A stretch of DNA of 64,000 nt from Atriophallophorus winterbourni (Eukaryota; Platyhelminthes; Trematoda; Plagiorchiida; Microphallidae), in the NCBI GenBank assembly GCA_013407085.1, contig JACCGJ010009919.1, positions 1-64,000 on the forward strand. The letters run 5' to 3'. Below, piece by piece: positions 54,251-64,000 of this stretch. The position numbers were made by a program, and so were the translations under genes. How positions within the stretch are numbered: position 1 is the stretch's first letter; the number at the start of each line of letters is the position of its first letter. The notes beneath the pieces were generated by a model, which made no database searches, had not been told where the DNA came from, and saw only the letters and a list, made by a program, of their open reading frames with translations.

Positions 54251-54449
54251 CTGGTGTGTAGTTAGCGGGCAGCTCAAATTTGTCGCATGTCACACGGTGT
54301 CATTAACATGTATCCAAAAAATGAAGCTCTACTTAGTAATATTAAACTAATTGACGATAAATGAAGTAAAATATAAATATTTCCATCTCCATCCAGGAAT
54401 GGTTAAATGTTCCCATAAATTGAACGGATCACTTGTGTTCAAAATTTAT

Positions 54450-56496
54450 TTTATGAGGCATTGCGCGCTGCAATTAGTGACCGTGCGACTAAGTCCCAGA
54501 GCCTTGTAGTAATGGGAGACTTCAATTGTCGCATAGGTAAGACAAGAAGAGATCTTTACCGGGAGGTAGTAGGGCCTTACCTCCTTCCCAACACAGGAAC
54601 AAGTGAGAATGGCAAAACATTACTCGATCTGTGCCAGACTTTCGGCCTACGGATTGAGAACACGTTCTATAAAAAGCCTCGAAGACGCATGTACACATGG
54701 TACCAAGCTGCGAACTCTGCCGGAGCAGTGCTGGATTATATTCTCACATTCAGCAAAGGAACTATCAAAACACGTGATGTGAGGGCAATCCGACTAGCTG
54801 ATGCTAAATGACTGCTAACGACCATCTTAAAAATCGCTTCGATCTGCAAACAAGCCAGGAAACACAAACCAGTGAAACACAAATGTGATCACTGGAGAAG
54901 TTATGAAACCGTCGGATATATCAATCACAATCCGGAAATTTTCCAAATGAAACTGCGAAAATTCATATCAGAAAGCAGCACATACGATGAAATAGTCGTG
55001 AAACAAAAAAGTCTGCCAAAGCATTAACGCAAACTCATGCAGGTACCTCCGTGGAGGCGCTGAATTCAAAATGACAAGAGGCGTCCGGCAGGGAAGCAAA
55101 GAAGGACCGATATTATTTAATCTTATCTTTGATGATATAATACGAGAGTCTATTGAGCCGTTAACCACTGGTATCACGCTCACGGATGAAGGCGAATGGA
55201 CACTAAGTCACATTCAATATGCTGATGATGTCTAATTTTCAAATCCACGGTGGAGGTAGAAAAAATGCTAAAAGCATTAAGTATGGAGCTGGAACGACAC
55301 AAAATGTCGTTACCACTAGAAAAGACAAAATGGATGGAATTTGCCGCACCAAACCAAGTGAGTGATAAGAAGGTACTAATAAATGGGCATGAAATTGAAA
55401 AAGTGCAAACATTTGAATACCTTGCATCAACAATTGATGACAGAGGGGATACTACATGTACAGTCCAAGCAAATATTGCCAAAGCGAGGCGAGCCCTGAC
55501 AACGCTTAGACCCTTGCTGCGGGCAAAAGGAATCAGGACTAAAACTAAAGCACAGTTAATTAACTGCTGTATTATCCCGATGCTATTGTTCGGACTCAAT
55601 ACTATTGTCCTAACGGCCAAGATTTGCGATAAACTCGAGGGCCTACTAAACACAGCGCGAAGAATGATAGTCGGCTGCACCAGTCGACGTGAAATCAAAG
55701 CGCTTGATTTGCAGAAACTGGTAAAATTGCCATCCATCGCCACTCTCTTATAAGCACGAAGACTTAACTTATTCGCATTTATACACGCTAGTGACACGAA
55801 CATAGCTGCCAAAATAGTCCGAAGTAAAATGGTTAAGAAAGGAAAATCCAAACCAACGCATACAAAAGATTAGATGCGCCAACTATACACCGATCCACAA
55901 GAAAGATTCGGTGATAGTAATTGGATTACAAACCCTACAAAATTTCCACTGCCTCTAGACCGAAATTACTCGGAGAACGTGCGAGGCTCATTTAATGCAC
56001 GATATAGAATTGCGAACAAATGTTCGCTGAAACAAAAGAGCTAAACAGGCACGTGAGAATAATACATAATACAGACAACCAAACAACTACGGATGATAAT
56101 GGCGCTTATCGATGTCCAGTTGCAAATTGCAACAGAGCGTATAACACACAGGGTTGGCGAGAACGACATCTTAAACAGTGCCATCCGAATTATATATTGA
56201 GTCACGATGAATCTAGCAAGACTACTAAACCGCAGAAAGTAACAAAGATGTCCATTTACATTGATTGGGATAAACAACTCCCCACGCGAAAAGGCATAGT
56301 AAATCACTGCTACGTTAAACATGGCTACTCGACAACCAAATGGAATACATAACCCGGGAAAAGACAGCGGGTAAAAACAGCTATGGTACTCAGTACATCC
56401 CCCCGTAGCAGTGCCAGTATGGGAGGACTAAATTCGAAAAAAACTTAATGGCCATCTGGCTTCACCATCAGTAGATGGCAGGGGTGATACCCTATG
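54450..56496 (+). mobile_element. RTE-2 LINE copy with endonuclease end
   Basis: The longest RTE-2 copy. Endonuclease segment 54461-54811: LVVMGDFNCRIGKTRRD, RRRMYTWYQAANS, VLDYILTF. Linker to about 55030, then a deletion, then the RT block (RGVRQGSKEGPILFNLIFDD, YADD at about 55217), thumb (55250-55753) and two-finger C terminus (56020-56352). Stops after YADD and in the region near 55870 inactivate it. From about 56016 it is nearly identical to the D1 copy; before that it is distinctly diverged. Confidence 0.8.
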
Positions 56497-57497
56497 GTAA
56501 ACGTTTTCATCCATTATATGGAACCTGCACTAAAATAATAGCAATCACATAAATGTGCGTGACATTGAAATACACCTATTCCCAGTACATCATCATTCAC
56601 TGACCCGCGAAACCCATATTGAGAATTACCATGCGAAATAGTATATTTGTGATTACTCATGACTACCAGATTCTTTGAAATATGCATGAAGTTAATTACG
56701 ACGTTTCGCAATAGAAGTAATGGATTCGGGTTTCAGTTTTATTTTAGCTCATCAGCAGTGCATACTATTTGCCTCGGATGCGGATTGAACCCCACACCAT
56801 CCATATTGTGGCCCCATACCTGACAGTCTGAGCTAATATCCGAACTCTTATTGATCGTAATTTAGCAGATAAGATTCCTTCCTTCCGGACTAGCACGTTC
56901 GAATAACTGTATATACCACACCAGTCGCGTAACACGCCGCAAAAGATATGCAAACAATTACGGTAGAGGATTCGTCAAACCAAGAATATAGTCAAAGACT
57001 GTAACATGAGTAAGTATCACTTCAACTACCACCTCCGTTTTCACCTTGCCCATGTTTTGTCAAGTCACAAAGACTACGATCGGTGTTTAATGCTACGTAG
57101 CCATGTTCCCTGTCCTGACTATTGACCTAAACATGCCGGAAGTGCAACATGCTATCGAATGTTCTACCAACTCACTATTAGACTGGAAATTATTTTTATT
57201 TAATTTGCATATTATTGCTGGTAAATTAAACACAAAAATTGTTTTGAAAATTGACATGAAAAACTTTTTCTTCTACAACTATTTACTTTTCCTAATATGT
57301 AATCATTAATTAGACATCACGATTTGTATGATACGCTGAAATTCAAACTTAATAAATTTACATTCCGAATGAGTATACTCCTTAAGAGACATTTCGTGAC
57401 TTCTCCTTATAAGCAAACACTAGAAAAACATTTACTTTAATTCATCTAAGAATATTAAATAAGCTTCTTTGAAAAAATGCTTCGTCATGACACTCAC

Positions 57498-57632
57498 CAA
57501 GTAAAAGTTAGTCCAGTGCTTCCTGGTCCGGCATCTTGCATGATTTTCAAAATCGCACTTTGCGTTACCATTGGATCGTCTTGTATTAGCGTCGAAAACA
57601 CGGTGGCGAATATCATAAAAGACGTGTACAAG
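57498..57632 (-). pseudogene. SLC6 exon 7 copy, minus arm of D2 palindrome
   Basis: Full-length, open, splice sites kept. Confidence 0.8.
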
Positions 57633-58064
57633 CTGGAGGATAGAAGGTTGTTGATTGTAAAATCTCGAACATGTTTTTGTCAATTCATGAAGTACTTTTT
57701 GTATAATTGTTCTATCTATTCGTATGGCAGGAGCGTTTAATAAAGGAGACGAAATGTGTGTGAATTTATTGAATGGATGCCCACCGACTGACTATTTATT
57801 TGATGTCAACGCAACAACAATGGATGAATGTCTTTGGGTGAGAATAAAATATTTCGACAGTATAAAACATTTTCAGAATCATAGAGGTATACGTACTAAG
57901 AGTGATCGAGTATATCACTCTAGTACAAAGCGTATTTCATAGTAATGCACGAGGATAGTCAAAATATTTACTTCATGCTTCATTACACTCAATATGGATA
58001 TCATTTCGTTAGCGATCGGTATCGGGAACATTGATTACTGACAAAAAGATTTCGGACCACTAAC

Positions 58065-58184
58065 CTCACAAGATTGTTCAACAGTGGGATCATGAACCTG
58101 TAACGTACGATTCCCACAGAGCGATCCATGTAGATTGCATAAGTGAAAAGGACGGCCATGCCGGCTCCCGTGTTGAAAGCGTGG
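58065..58184 (-). pseudogene. SLC6 exon 6 copy, minus arm of D2 palindrome
   Basis: 5'-truncated like D1 and D3; donor GTTAGT intact. Confidence 0.8.
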
Positions 58185-58313
58185 ATAATGCATCGACGAA
58201 AGTTGACTTTAAACACGCTGTTATTGACGGTTTGTTTGTCGTCCATGCATTATCGACAGATTGGTTATTTTTCGTGTAAGGGAGATTTTAATCATGATTA
58301 TTTAAAACATGTT

Positions 58314-58411
58314 GGCATGGCAGTGCTTTTCACCTATGCAACCTATATGGATCGAAAAGTGGGAATCGTATGCTACAGTTTGATGATCCCACTGTTGAAC
58401 AATCTTGTGAG
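58314..58411 (+). pseudogene. SLC6 exon 6 copy, plus arm of D2 palindrome
   Basis: 5'-truncated at GMAVLF, open to the donor. Confidence 0.8.
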
Positions 58412-58988
58412 GTTAGTGGTCCGATATCTCTTTGTCAGTAATCAATGTTCCCGATATCGATCGCCAATGAAATGTTATCCATATTGAGTGCAATGGCATG
58501 AAGTTTATTCTTTGACTATCCTCCTTAATTACAATGAAAGTTGCCTTGTGCTAGAACAAGATGATCGATAACTCTTAGTACATATTCCTCCATGATTCTG
58601 AAACGTTTTACACTGTCGAAATATTTTATATTTTATACGATAGGACTAACTCCCTTTAGTCCTCATATACCCCAGACTAGTTCAATGAGCAAAAATCAAC
58701 CTACATGAGATCGATCTTGTCAAAAGCTCAATAAAAATTGACTATATCTCATAGCAACGATCTACAACCATGCTCAATTTTGGAGTTTGCGGTAATTCCC
58801 ACCAAGGTTCATTCGTCTATTGTTGTTGCGTTGACATCAAATAAATAGTCAATCGGTGATCATCCATTTAATAATCTCACACATTTCGTGTCCTCTTTTA
58901 AACGCTCCTGTCTTACGAATAGATTGTACTTCGTGAATTGACAAAAACACGTTCAAGATTTTACAATCAACACCCTTCTATCCTCCAG

Positions 58989-59123
58989 CTTGTACGCGTC
59001 GTTCATGATATTCGCCACCGTGTTTTCGACGTTAATACAAGACGATCCAACGGTAACACAGAGTGCGATTTTGAAAATCATGCAAGATGCCGGACCAGGA
59101 AGCACTGGACTAACTTTTACTTG
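58989..59123 (+). pseudogene. SLC6 exon 7 copy, plus arm of D2 palindrome
   Basis: Full-length, open, splice sites kept; followed by intron-10 sequence as in D1 and D3. Confidence 0.8.
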
Positions 59124-59199
59124 GTGAGTGTCAAGACAAAGCATTTTCCTTCAAATAAGTTTATTTACCATTCTTACATGAATTGAAGTAAATGTTTTT

Positions 59200-60210
59200 T
59201 TTCAAATCCATCGCATGACTATTACACTTTGATTTCCTCGTCACACTTCGGCGGTGTTTGCAAGTATCCTGTTTATGTTGTGAAATTGACAGTTGAATGA
59301 ACATTTTAAAAATGCTTTGCTGCTTAGCGAGTATTTTGTAATATATTTAACATCTTGCTTCGGTCGAAATGCATATTGAATCCACCATATCGTTCTGTCG
59401 GTGTTACATAATTCACACTAAAATACACAATAATGTTTGATCTTTATGTTACGTTCACCCACACAACAAGTTATCCTTCTAATTAACGAATTGACCGTTT
59501 TTTCTAGAGATTCAATAGATCAGGAGACGAATCAACTAACAGTTCGCTAACTCCAGTTACCAATTATAACTCAAATTATTTTGGTTTATAACTGAAGGAC
59601 TCACATAACATCACATACGTTTATATCCAGTGTGTAGTGGATAAGTGCAAAAGTATAACAGAAAAATCTTACAGTAATAGTGTACAAATGGATGAACTCA
59701 CGGTAAGTGAAAATTCAATGTCCAATGCAATTATCCACACAGAAAATTATTCCAGCTCCGAACTCCGGTGCGTCGCGTTCATCGGCAATTATAATTGGCG
59801 GAGCTGAAAAATGCGGTGGCAAGTCAATATTGCCGTTAACCTTTGTGATTCACAGACACTCAACAATACAGCACCAGCGAACTAAGCAGAAGAAGAACGC
59901 GCGCGGAAAAAGTATATTGTTAATTAATGAGTATTTACAAAATGCGATATCGAAGAAGAGTAACAACAACTCATTTAACGAACGGAACATCAATAATCCT
60001 TGAATGATGAGAACAAGAAGAAATCGATAGATCGATGTGGCAATATGGATTATCGAAAAAAAACAATATTTTCTAAATTAATGGATAATAATGATACAAA
60101 CAGGAGTATTTATAAATCGCTGGTTAGAATAAGCATCGATGGAAATGGATATACATTTGAAATGAAAATGAAATTACAAATTGCTACAGAACTCTCCCCT
60201 AGAGGCTGAG
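59200..60210. repeat. Displaced intron 10 piece, short frame and RTE-1 tail (D2)
   Basis: Same order as D1: intron-10 piece, 39-codon unidentified frame (about 59689), RTE-1 end, gypsy border. Confidence 0.7.
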
Positions 60211-60224
60211 TCGACGGATGAACG

Positions 60225-63200
60225 CTTCATTCACCGTTTATTGTATGTATTCAACCAGTCTTGTGGGGAACCTCACTCTACGGACGGTACGTGTTTTACG
60301 TTGTGAAGGGTTACATACAACAGGTGAGGGCCGATTTGCGAGGTCGACACTGTTCGTCATATGTTGTGTGGGTGGAGTTGAACGGGTAGCTTCTTGTAAT
60401 GACTTTAGCTCGACGTAAGCAGATTTCAAGCGATCGATTCTAACATTGTCTTTGATGCAGTTGCGTTCCATTACTTTGAATGGTAATTCGTACAGAGTTT
60501 GTAAGGGCTTTCTAACATTATCGACTCGAACAATGACGTAGGGACAACTCTTGAGGTCATTGTGGATAAATGATGGACGGTCGGCAACACGTGTGGGAAC
60601 GAATTTGATGGACTGAAAGTGTTGCTTGAGTCTCGAGCAGTAGGATGCTGGTTCAACTTCGCCGGTAGTGCGCGTGTCAAGTTCCATCTCACCAGGCAGT
60701 CTCAAGGTGGTGCCAAATACCAACTCTGAGGGACAACAACCCATGTCTTCTTTAACGGTGTTTCGAATACCGAAAATTACAATAGGAAGGCATTCAGACC
60801 ATTCTGTTCGTGAACAAGCGGTGAGGGCAGCCTTCAACTGACGATGGAAACGTTCAATTAGTCCATTTGCTGCAGGATGGTATTCGGTGGTACGCAGATG
60901 ATTGTGTGCTAGTAGGCGGCTTAGTTCGCGGAACAAAACACTTGTAAATTGCGATCCTCTGTCAGTGGAAATGTTAGTAGGAACACCAGAGAAGGAGATC
61001 CAAGAATCGACGAATGTTCGTGCGATGGTTTCGGTAGAGATATCTTGCAAAGGAACTGCTATCGGCCAGCGTGTATATCTGTCGGCGCATGTCAGGATAT
61101 AGCTATATGTTCGGGAAACAGGTAAAGGACCAACGATGTCCAGGTGGACATGATTGGATCGACTGTCAGGTGAAGGAAATGTACTAAAGGGGCACGGGTG
61201 TGCCGGTAAATTTTGCTGATCTGGCAAGTCACACAGTGTTTTGCTCATTAACAAAATTCGCTCAGCATTTTGTGCCAAATAAAACGATCTGTTACGAGTT
61301 TTACAGTTAAGCGAATGATCGGGTGCGACAGTCCATGAAAGTGGTCGAAAATATTCCAGCGATGTAATTGCGGGACGAAAGGTCTTGGCTTACCGTTTGA
61401 TATATCACAGCGGATTTTGGCATCGCAAACTATCAGAAGCAAACGGCAAATTTGAGTGACTTATTTGCGACGATTTCAGAAAATTCAGTGTTCTTTTCTT
61501 GATGACTGGCTAGTTCTCTGAGGTCGAGTACGAATTTGCTTATCTGTTGGAAAGTAATACACAATAAGGCATTAGCGACGATGTTAGAGGCACCACCAAT
61601 GTGTCTAATATCTGTGGTGAAATGCGCAATGAAGTCAAGTTGACGAATTTCTCTTGGAGAGATTTGGTCTGTCGGAGAACGGAGCGCATAAACTATTTGC
61701 TTGTGATCGGTAATCACAGTAAAAGTTGCGTCCTTTGAGTAGGTGACGGTAGCGTTTGATAGCTAGGTAAATCGCGAGAAGCCAGCGTCCAAAAGTGCTA
61801 CACCTCGTCTGTGCTGGTTGCAATATCCGTGAGAAAAAGGACAGTGGTTGAATTTCTTCCTTTACTTCTTGCTGTAGCACAGCTCCAACGGAAACTTGTG
61901 ATGCGTCGGTTTTCAGTACGAAATGCGCGTTATCGTCGGTTTTCAAGTTACTTAGAGCGGAAGCGTTGGAAGATTTCACGGAGGTGAAGTACATGCGCTT
62001 CCATCGATGAACTAGCTACTAATAAGTCGTCGATATACACGAAGACTAAATCAAGACCACGACTATTTGATCCATGAACCTTTGAAAAGACTGTGTTGCG
62101 TTGTGCAAACCAAAGGGTGTGTGAAGGAATTCGAAAAGACCAAATGGCGTTATTACAGCAGTCTTAGCAATATCATCATGGTCCATGGGAATCTGATGAT
62201 ATGCACGTACGAAGTCCAATTTGGAGAAAACTGATTTTTCGTAAAGGCTGAGCGAAAAATCGTGAATGTGCGGAAGAGGGTAGCGGTCAGGTTGTGTAAC
62301 ACTATTCAACACAAGATAATCGTCGCGAGGTTTCCAATCGCCATTCTTCTTGGCGACCATATGTAATGGCGCAGCCCACGGGCTAGTGGACGGTCTAATA
62401 ATACCCAATGCAGCCATATGTTCAAATTCGCATTTTGCTGCTTTCGTCATCGTCGGTTCTGAAGATCGACTATTAGACCATACTTCGCCAGGAAGTCGAT
62501 ACGGATTATGGGCTTTTGCACATCGGCTATCAGAAAGACTGTTATAACTGTAGAGTATTGCACTGGCTCAGTCGTCAGGAGGAATTCACGTCTGAGTCCG
62601 AGATCGAGTTTCCGAAATTTCTCACCATATGGCGAGATTTTCGAATCGTTGGTCGCCTGCAATGTAATACTTGATGGACGGAGGTCACGTTTTTCGCAAC
62701 TACGCGGTATAACGTTAACCTCTGCGCTGGTGTCAACGAGAAAGTTGAGCTTAGTAGACGCATCGTAGACGTACAAAAGGTGACTAGCGGGTTCGCCAGG
62801 AGCCGTCGTCGCGATTACTGACTGGCTACGTGGTTTTACGACACGGTGGTTGTCAGCGTTACGATGTTTACAACAAGAGCGACAATTACGCGCAGCGTTT
62901 CCGAACCGACGATGATACTAGCAGAACCAGTTAGTATCAAGAACGGCTTCTATTTCAAAATTGACTCCGAGGTCTAAATCTAGACGTTTTGGGCCGTTGG
63001 AAATGGTGAGCTGTAAGGATGAGAGTTCCTTAGTCAGCGTGGCCACGGTAGCTATCAACTTTGAGAGGTTACTTTCTTCTGATACTTGATTAACGCTGGT
63101 TCTGTTGATGAGTTGTTGGATTTTATCTGCGAGTTCAGCCAAAGTGTCGAGACAGACATTTTCAGCCGACAAGGCAAGGATGGCAGTGGTGCTGGTTGGC

Positions 63201-63600
63201 AAGCATTTCTGCCAAAGTTGCTGTAGGACAGAATCGTCTAACTTCGTGTTACCATGCGACGCAAAAGCTGTGAAGGAGTTCTGTCACTGAGTTCCACACC
63301 AGCACTTAGTTGCTTTAGCTTGGCTTCATCGGAAGCCATAGTGTGCCTGAGGACAGCAGTCTTTAGCGTGTCGTAAGGCGAAATAGAGGCCACGGGGTCG
63401 AGGACGTCTAGTATTTCATTTTCGATGTAAGATGGTTACTGTGATTTTACATAAGAAAACATGACGTCCCGCTTCTTAATTCGTCTGAAACGAAACATGC
63501 CTTCTGCCTGGATGAACCAGACATGTGGGTTATCAGGGTCGAATGCTGGGGTGTTACAGCCGATGACGTTCACTTGCGACTCGGTGGGTTCAAACGACAT
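60225..63600 (-). mobile_element. Gypsy copy G5 (CsRn1-like), most complete gag-pol
   Basis: Gag start codon at 63600-63598 (MSFEPTESQVNVIGCNTPAF), gag with frameshift and the TAG-bearing CHCC finger, protease 62447-62776, RT 62046-62450, RNase H 61433-61994, integrase 60238-61278. Same main lesions as G2. Small differences near the integrase C terminus (for example EYIQ for EYIP). No LTR on either side. Confidence 0.85.
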
Positions 63601-63649
63601 TATGCCAAAATTGCAAAAATAATGGGAGTTCTGAGCGGAAAATGGAAAA

Positions 63650-63660
63650 CGGGCTCACCA
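63650..63660 (-). promoter_or_regulatory. Gypsy primer-binding site, tRNA-Trp-like
   Basis: On the minus strand TGGTGAGCCCG lies about 50 bases before the gag ATG and matches the complement of a tRNA-Trp 3' end at 10 of 11 positions (TGGTGACCCCG). CsRn1-like elements are reported to prime with tRNA-Trp. Confidence 0.5.
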
Positions 63661-63703
63661 ATTATGCAGAGGATATATAAATAAATCTTTAGTATTGCAC
63701 AAG

Positions 63704-63821
63704 GATTTTTGTTTCGGGAACATGCATCTGTCTCATCGTATGGTGGATCTATACGTATGTGAGCGAAAATCACACTTGGTATCGTCTCACACTTGACTCG
63801 CTCTTTATGTCACTTCTGATG
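63704..63821 (+). pseudogene. SLC6 exon 11 copy, intact (plus, right edge)
   Basis: Open frame over all 39 codons with IFVSGTCICLIVWWIYTYVS, acceptor CACAAG and donor GTAAGT, like the parent. Intron 11 sequence and a foldback arm follow to 64000. Called a pseudogene because no upstream exons in order are present in the window; it could belong to a gene continuing to the right. Confidence 0.8.
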
Positions 63822-64000
63822 GTAAGTATGCTAACAACTTGAACGAAATGAGTCACGATCGATTGGAATATGTTTGGGTCTGATTGTGTATTAATAATGC
63901 AAAGAAATTCGAGTGCAATCGGTTTGAGTAGGTTTTGGGTAACGTTTCACTTCTGACACGGAAGCTTTGTCAGCCAAGTGTGATAGTCAGTACAGAGAAC

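Larger units (their letters stand above)
46461..54446. repeat. Tandem block T2
   Basis: Second copy of the T1 arrangement, but its inverted transporter part runs further: reverse complement of about 9735-15480 (exons 8-12, 3' flank and RTE-1). It ends at RTE-2 sequence at about 54450. Confidence 0.85.
56016..63440. repeat. Direct duplication block D2
   Basis: Partner of D1. It retains more at its right end: gag start, primer-binding-like site and exon 11 follow where D1 is cut by D3. Confidence 0.85.

Noticed and set aside
1..64000. CRISPR array, phage or bacterial defence system
   Set aside because: No short regularly spaced repeats; repeats are long, inverted or transposon-derived, and the gene has spliceosomal introns.

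Overview
This is eukaryotic (animal) DNA: AT-rich, with GT-AG introns and several retrotransposon clades. A Ty3/gypsy element of CsRn1 type, CR1- and RTE-type LINEs and a Penelope-type GIY-YIG remnant together suggest a flatworm, probably a trematode. That assignment is inference. There are no operons, no CRISPR array and no prokaryotic genes.

The only complete host gene lies at 1649-14363 on the + strand. Twelve GT-AG exons join in frame into a 581-residue SLC6/NSS (LeuT-fold) sodium-coupled transporter. Its motifs look closer to a bacterial NSS subfamily than to classical animal neurotransmitter transporters, but it carries a serine at the chloride-site position of TM7. Introns contain a LINE tail (intron 4), a (TA)18 tract (intron 5), a tRNA-like SINE (intron 7) and a Penelope GIY-YIG remnant (intron 11). 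An RTE fragment lies at the left edge.

From about 15 kb to the right edge the window is a mosaic of rearranged copies of the 3' half of that gene (exons 6-12, never 1-5), mixed with transposons. (1) 15.0-21.0 kb: RTE-1 and gypsy fragments, then a 1.8-kb-arm inverted repeat carrying exon 12 fused to a zinc-finger LINE (RTE-2). (2) Three direct copies of a block with intron 7, a head-to-head palindrome of exons 6-7, an intron-10 piece and a gypsy element: D1 (about 20.6-28.0 kb), D3 (about 28.0-36.3 kb) and D2 (about 56.0-63.4 kb). D3 is interrupted by a full CR1 element with two intact ORFs (28387-33242); D1 and D2 keep the empty site. (3) Two tandem copies, about 8.6 kb apart (T1 38.2-44.3 kb, T2 46.5-54.4 kb), of a block holding a + exon 12, exon-10 scraps, an exon resembling cytosolic 5'-nucleotidase NT5C2, and an inverted copy of the transporter 3' half. 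T2 keeps exons 8-12, but exons 8 and 11 carry stop codons. An intact + exon 11 lies at 63704-63821, so a further copy probably continues beyond the window.

The copies cannot make a transporter as laid out. The notable features are the repeated palindromes of transporter exons (potential hairpin RNAs), duplication breakpoints inside transposons, and a young complete CR1 element. Some of this architecture could be an assembly artefact.
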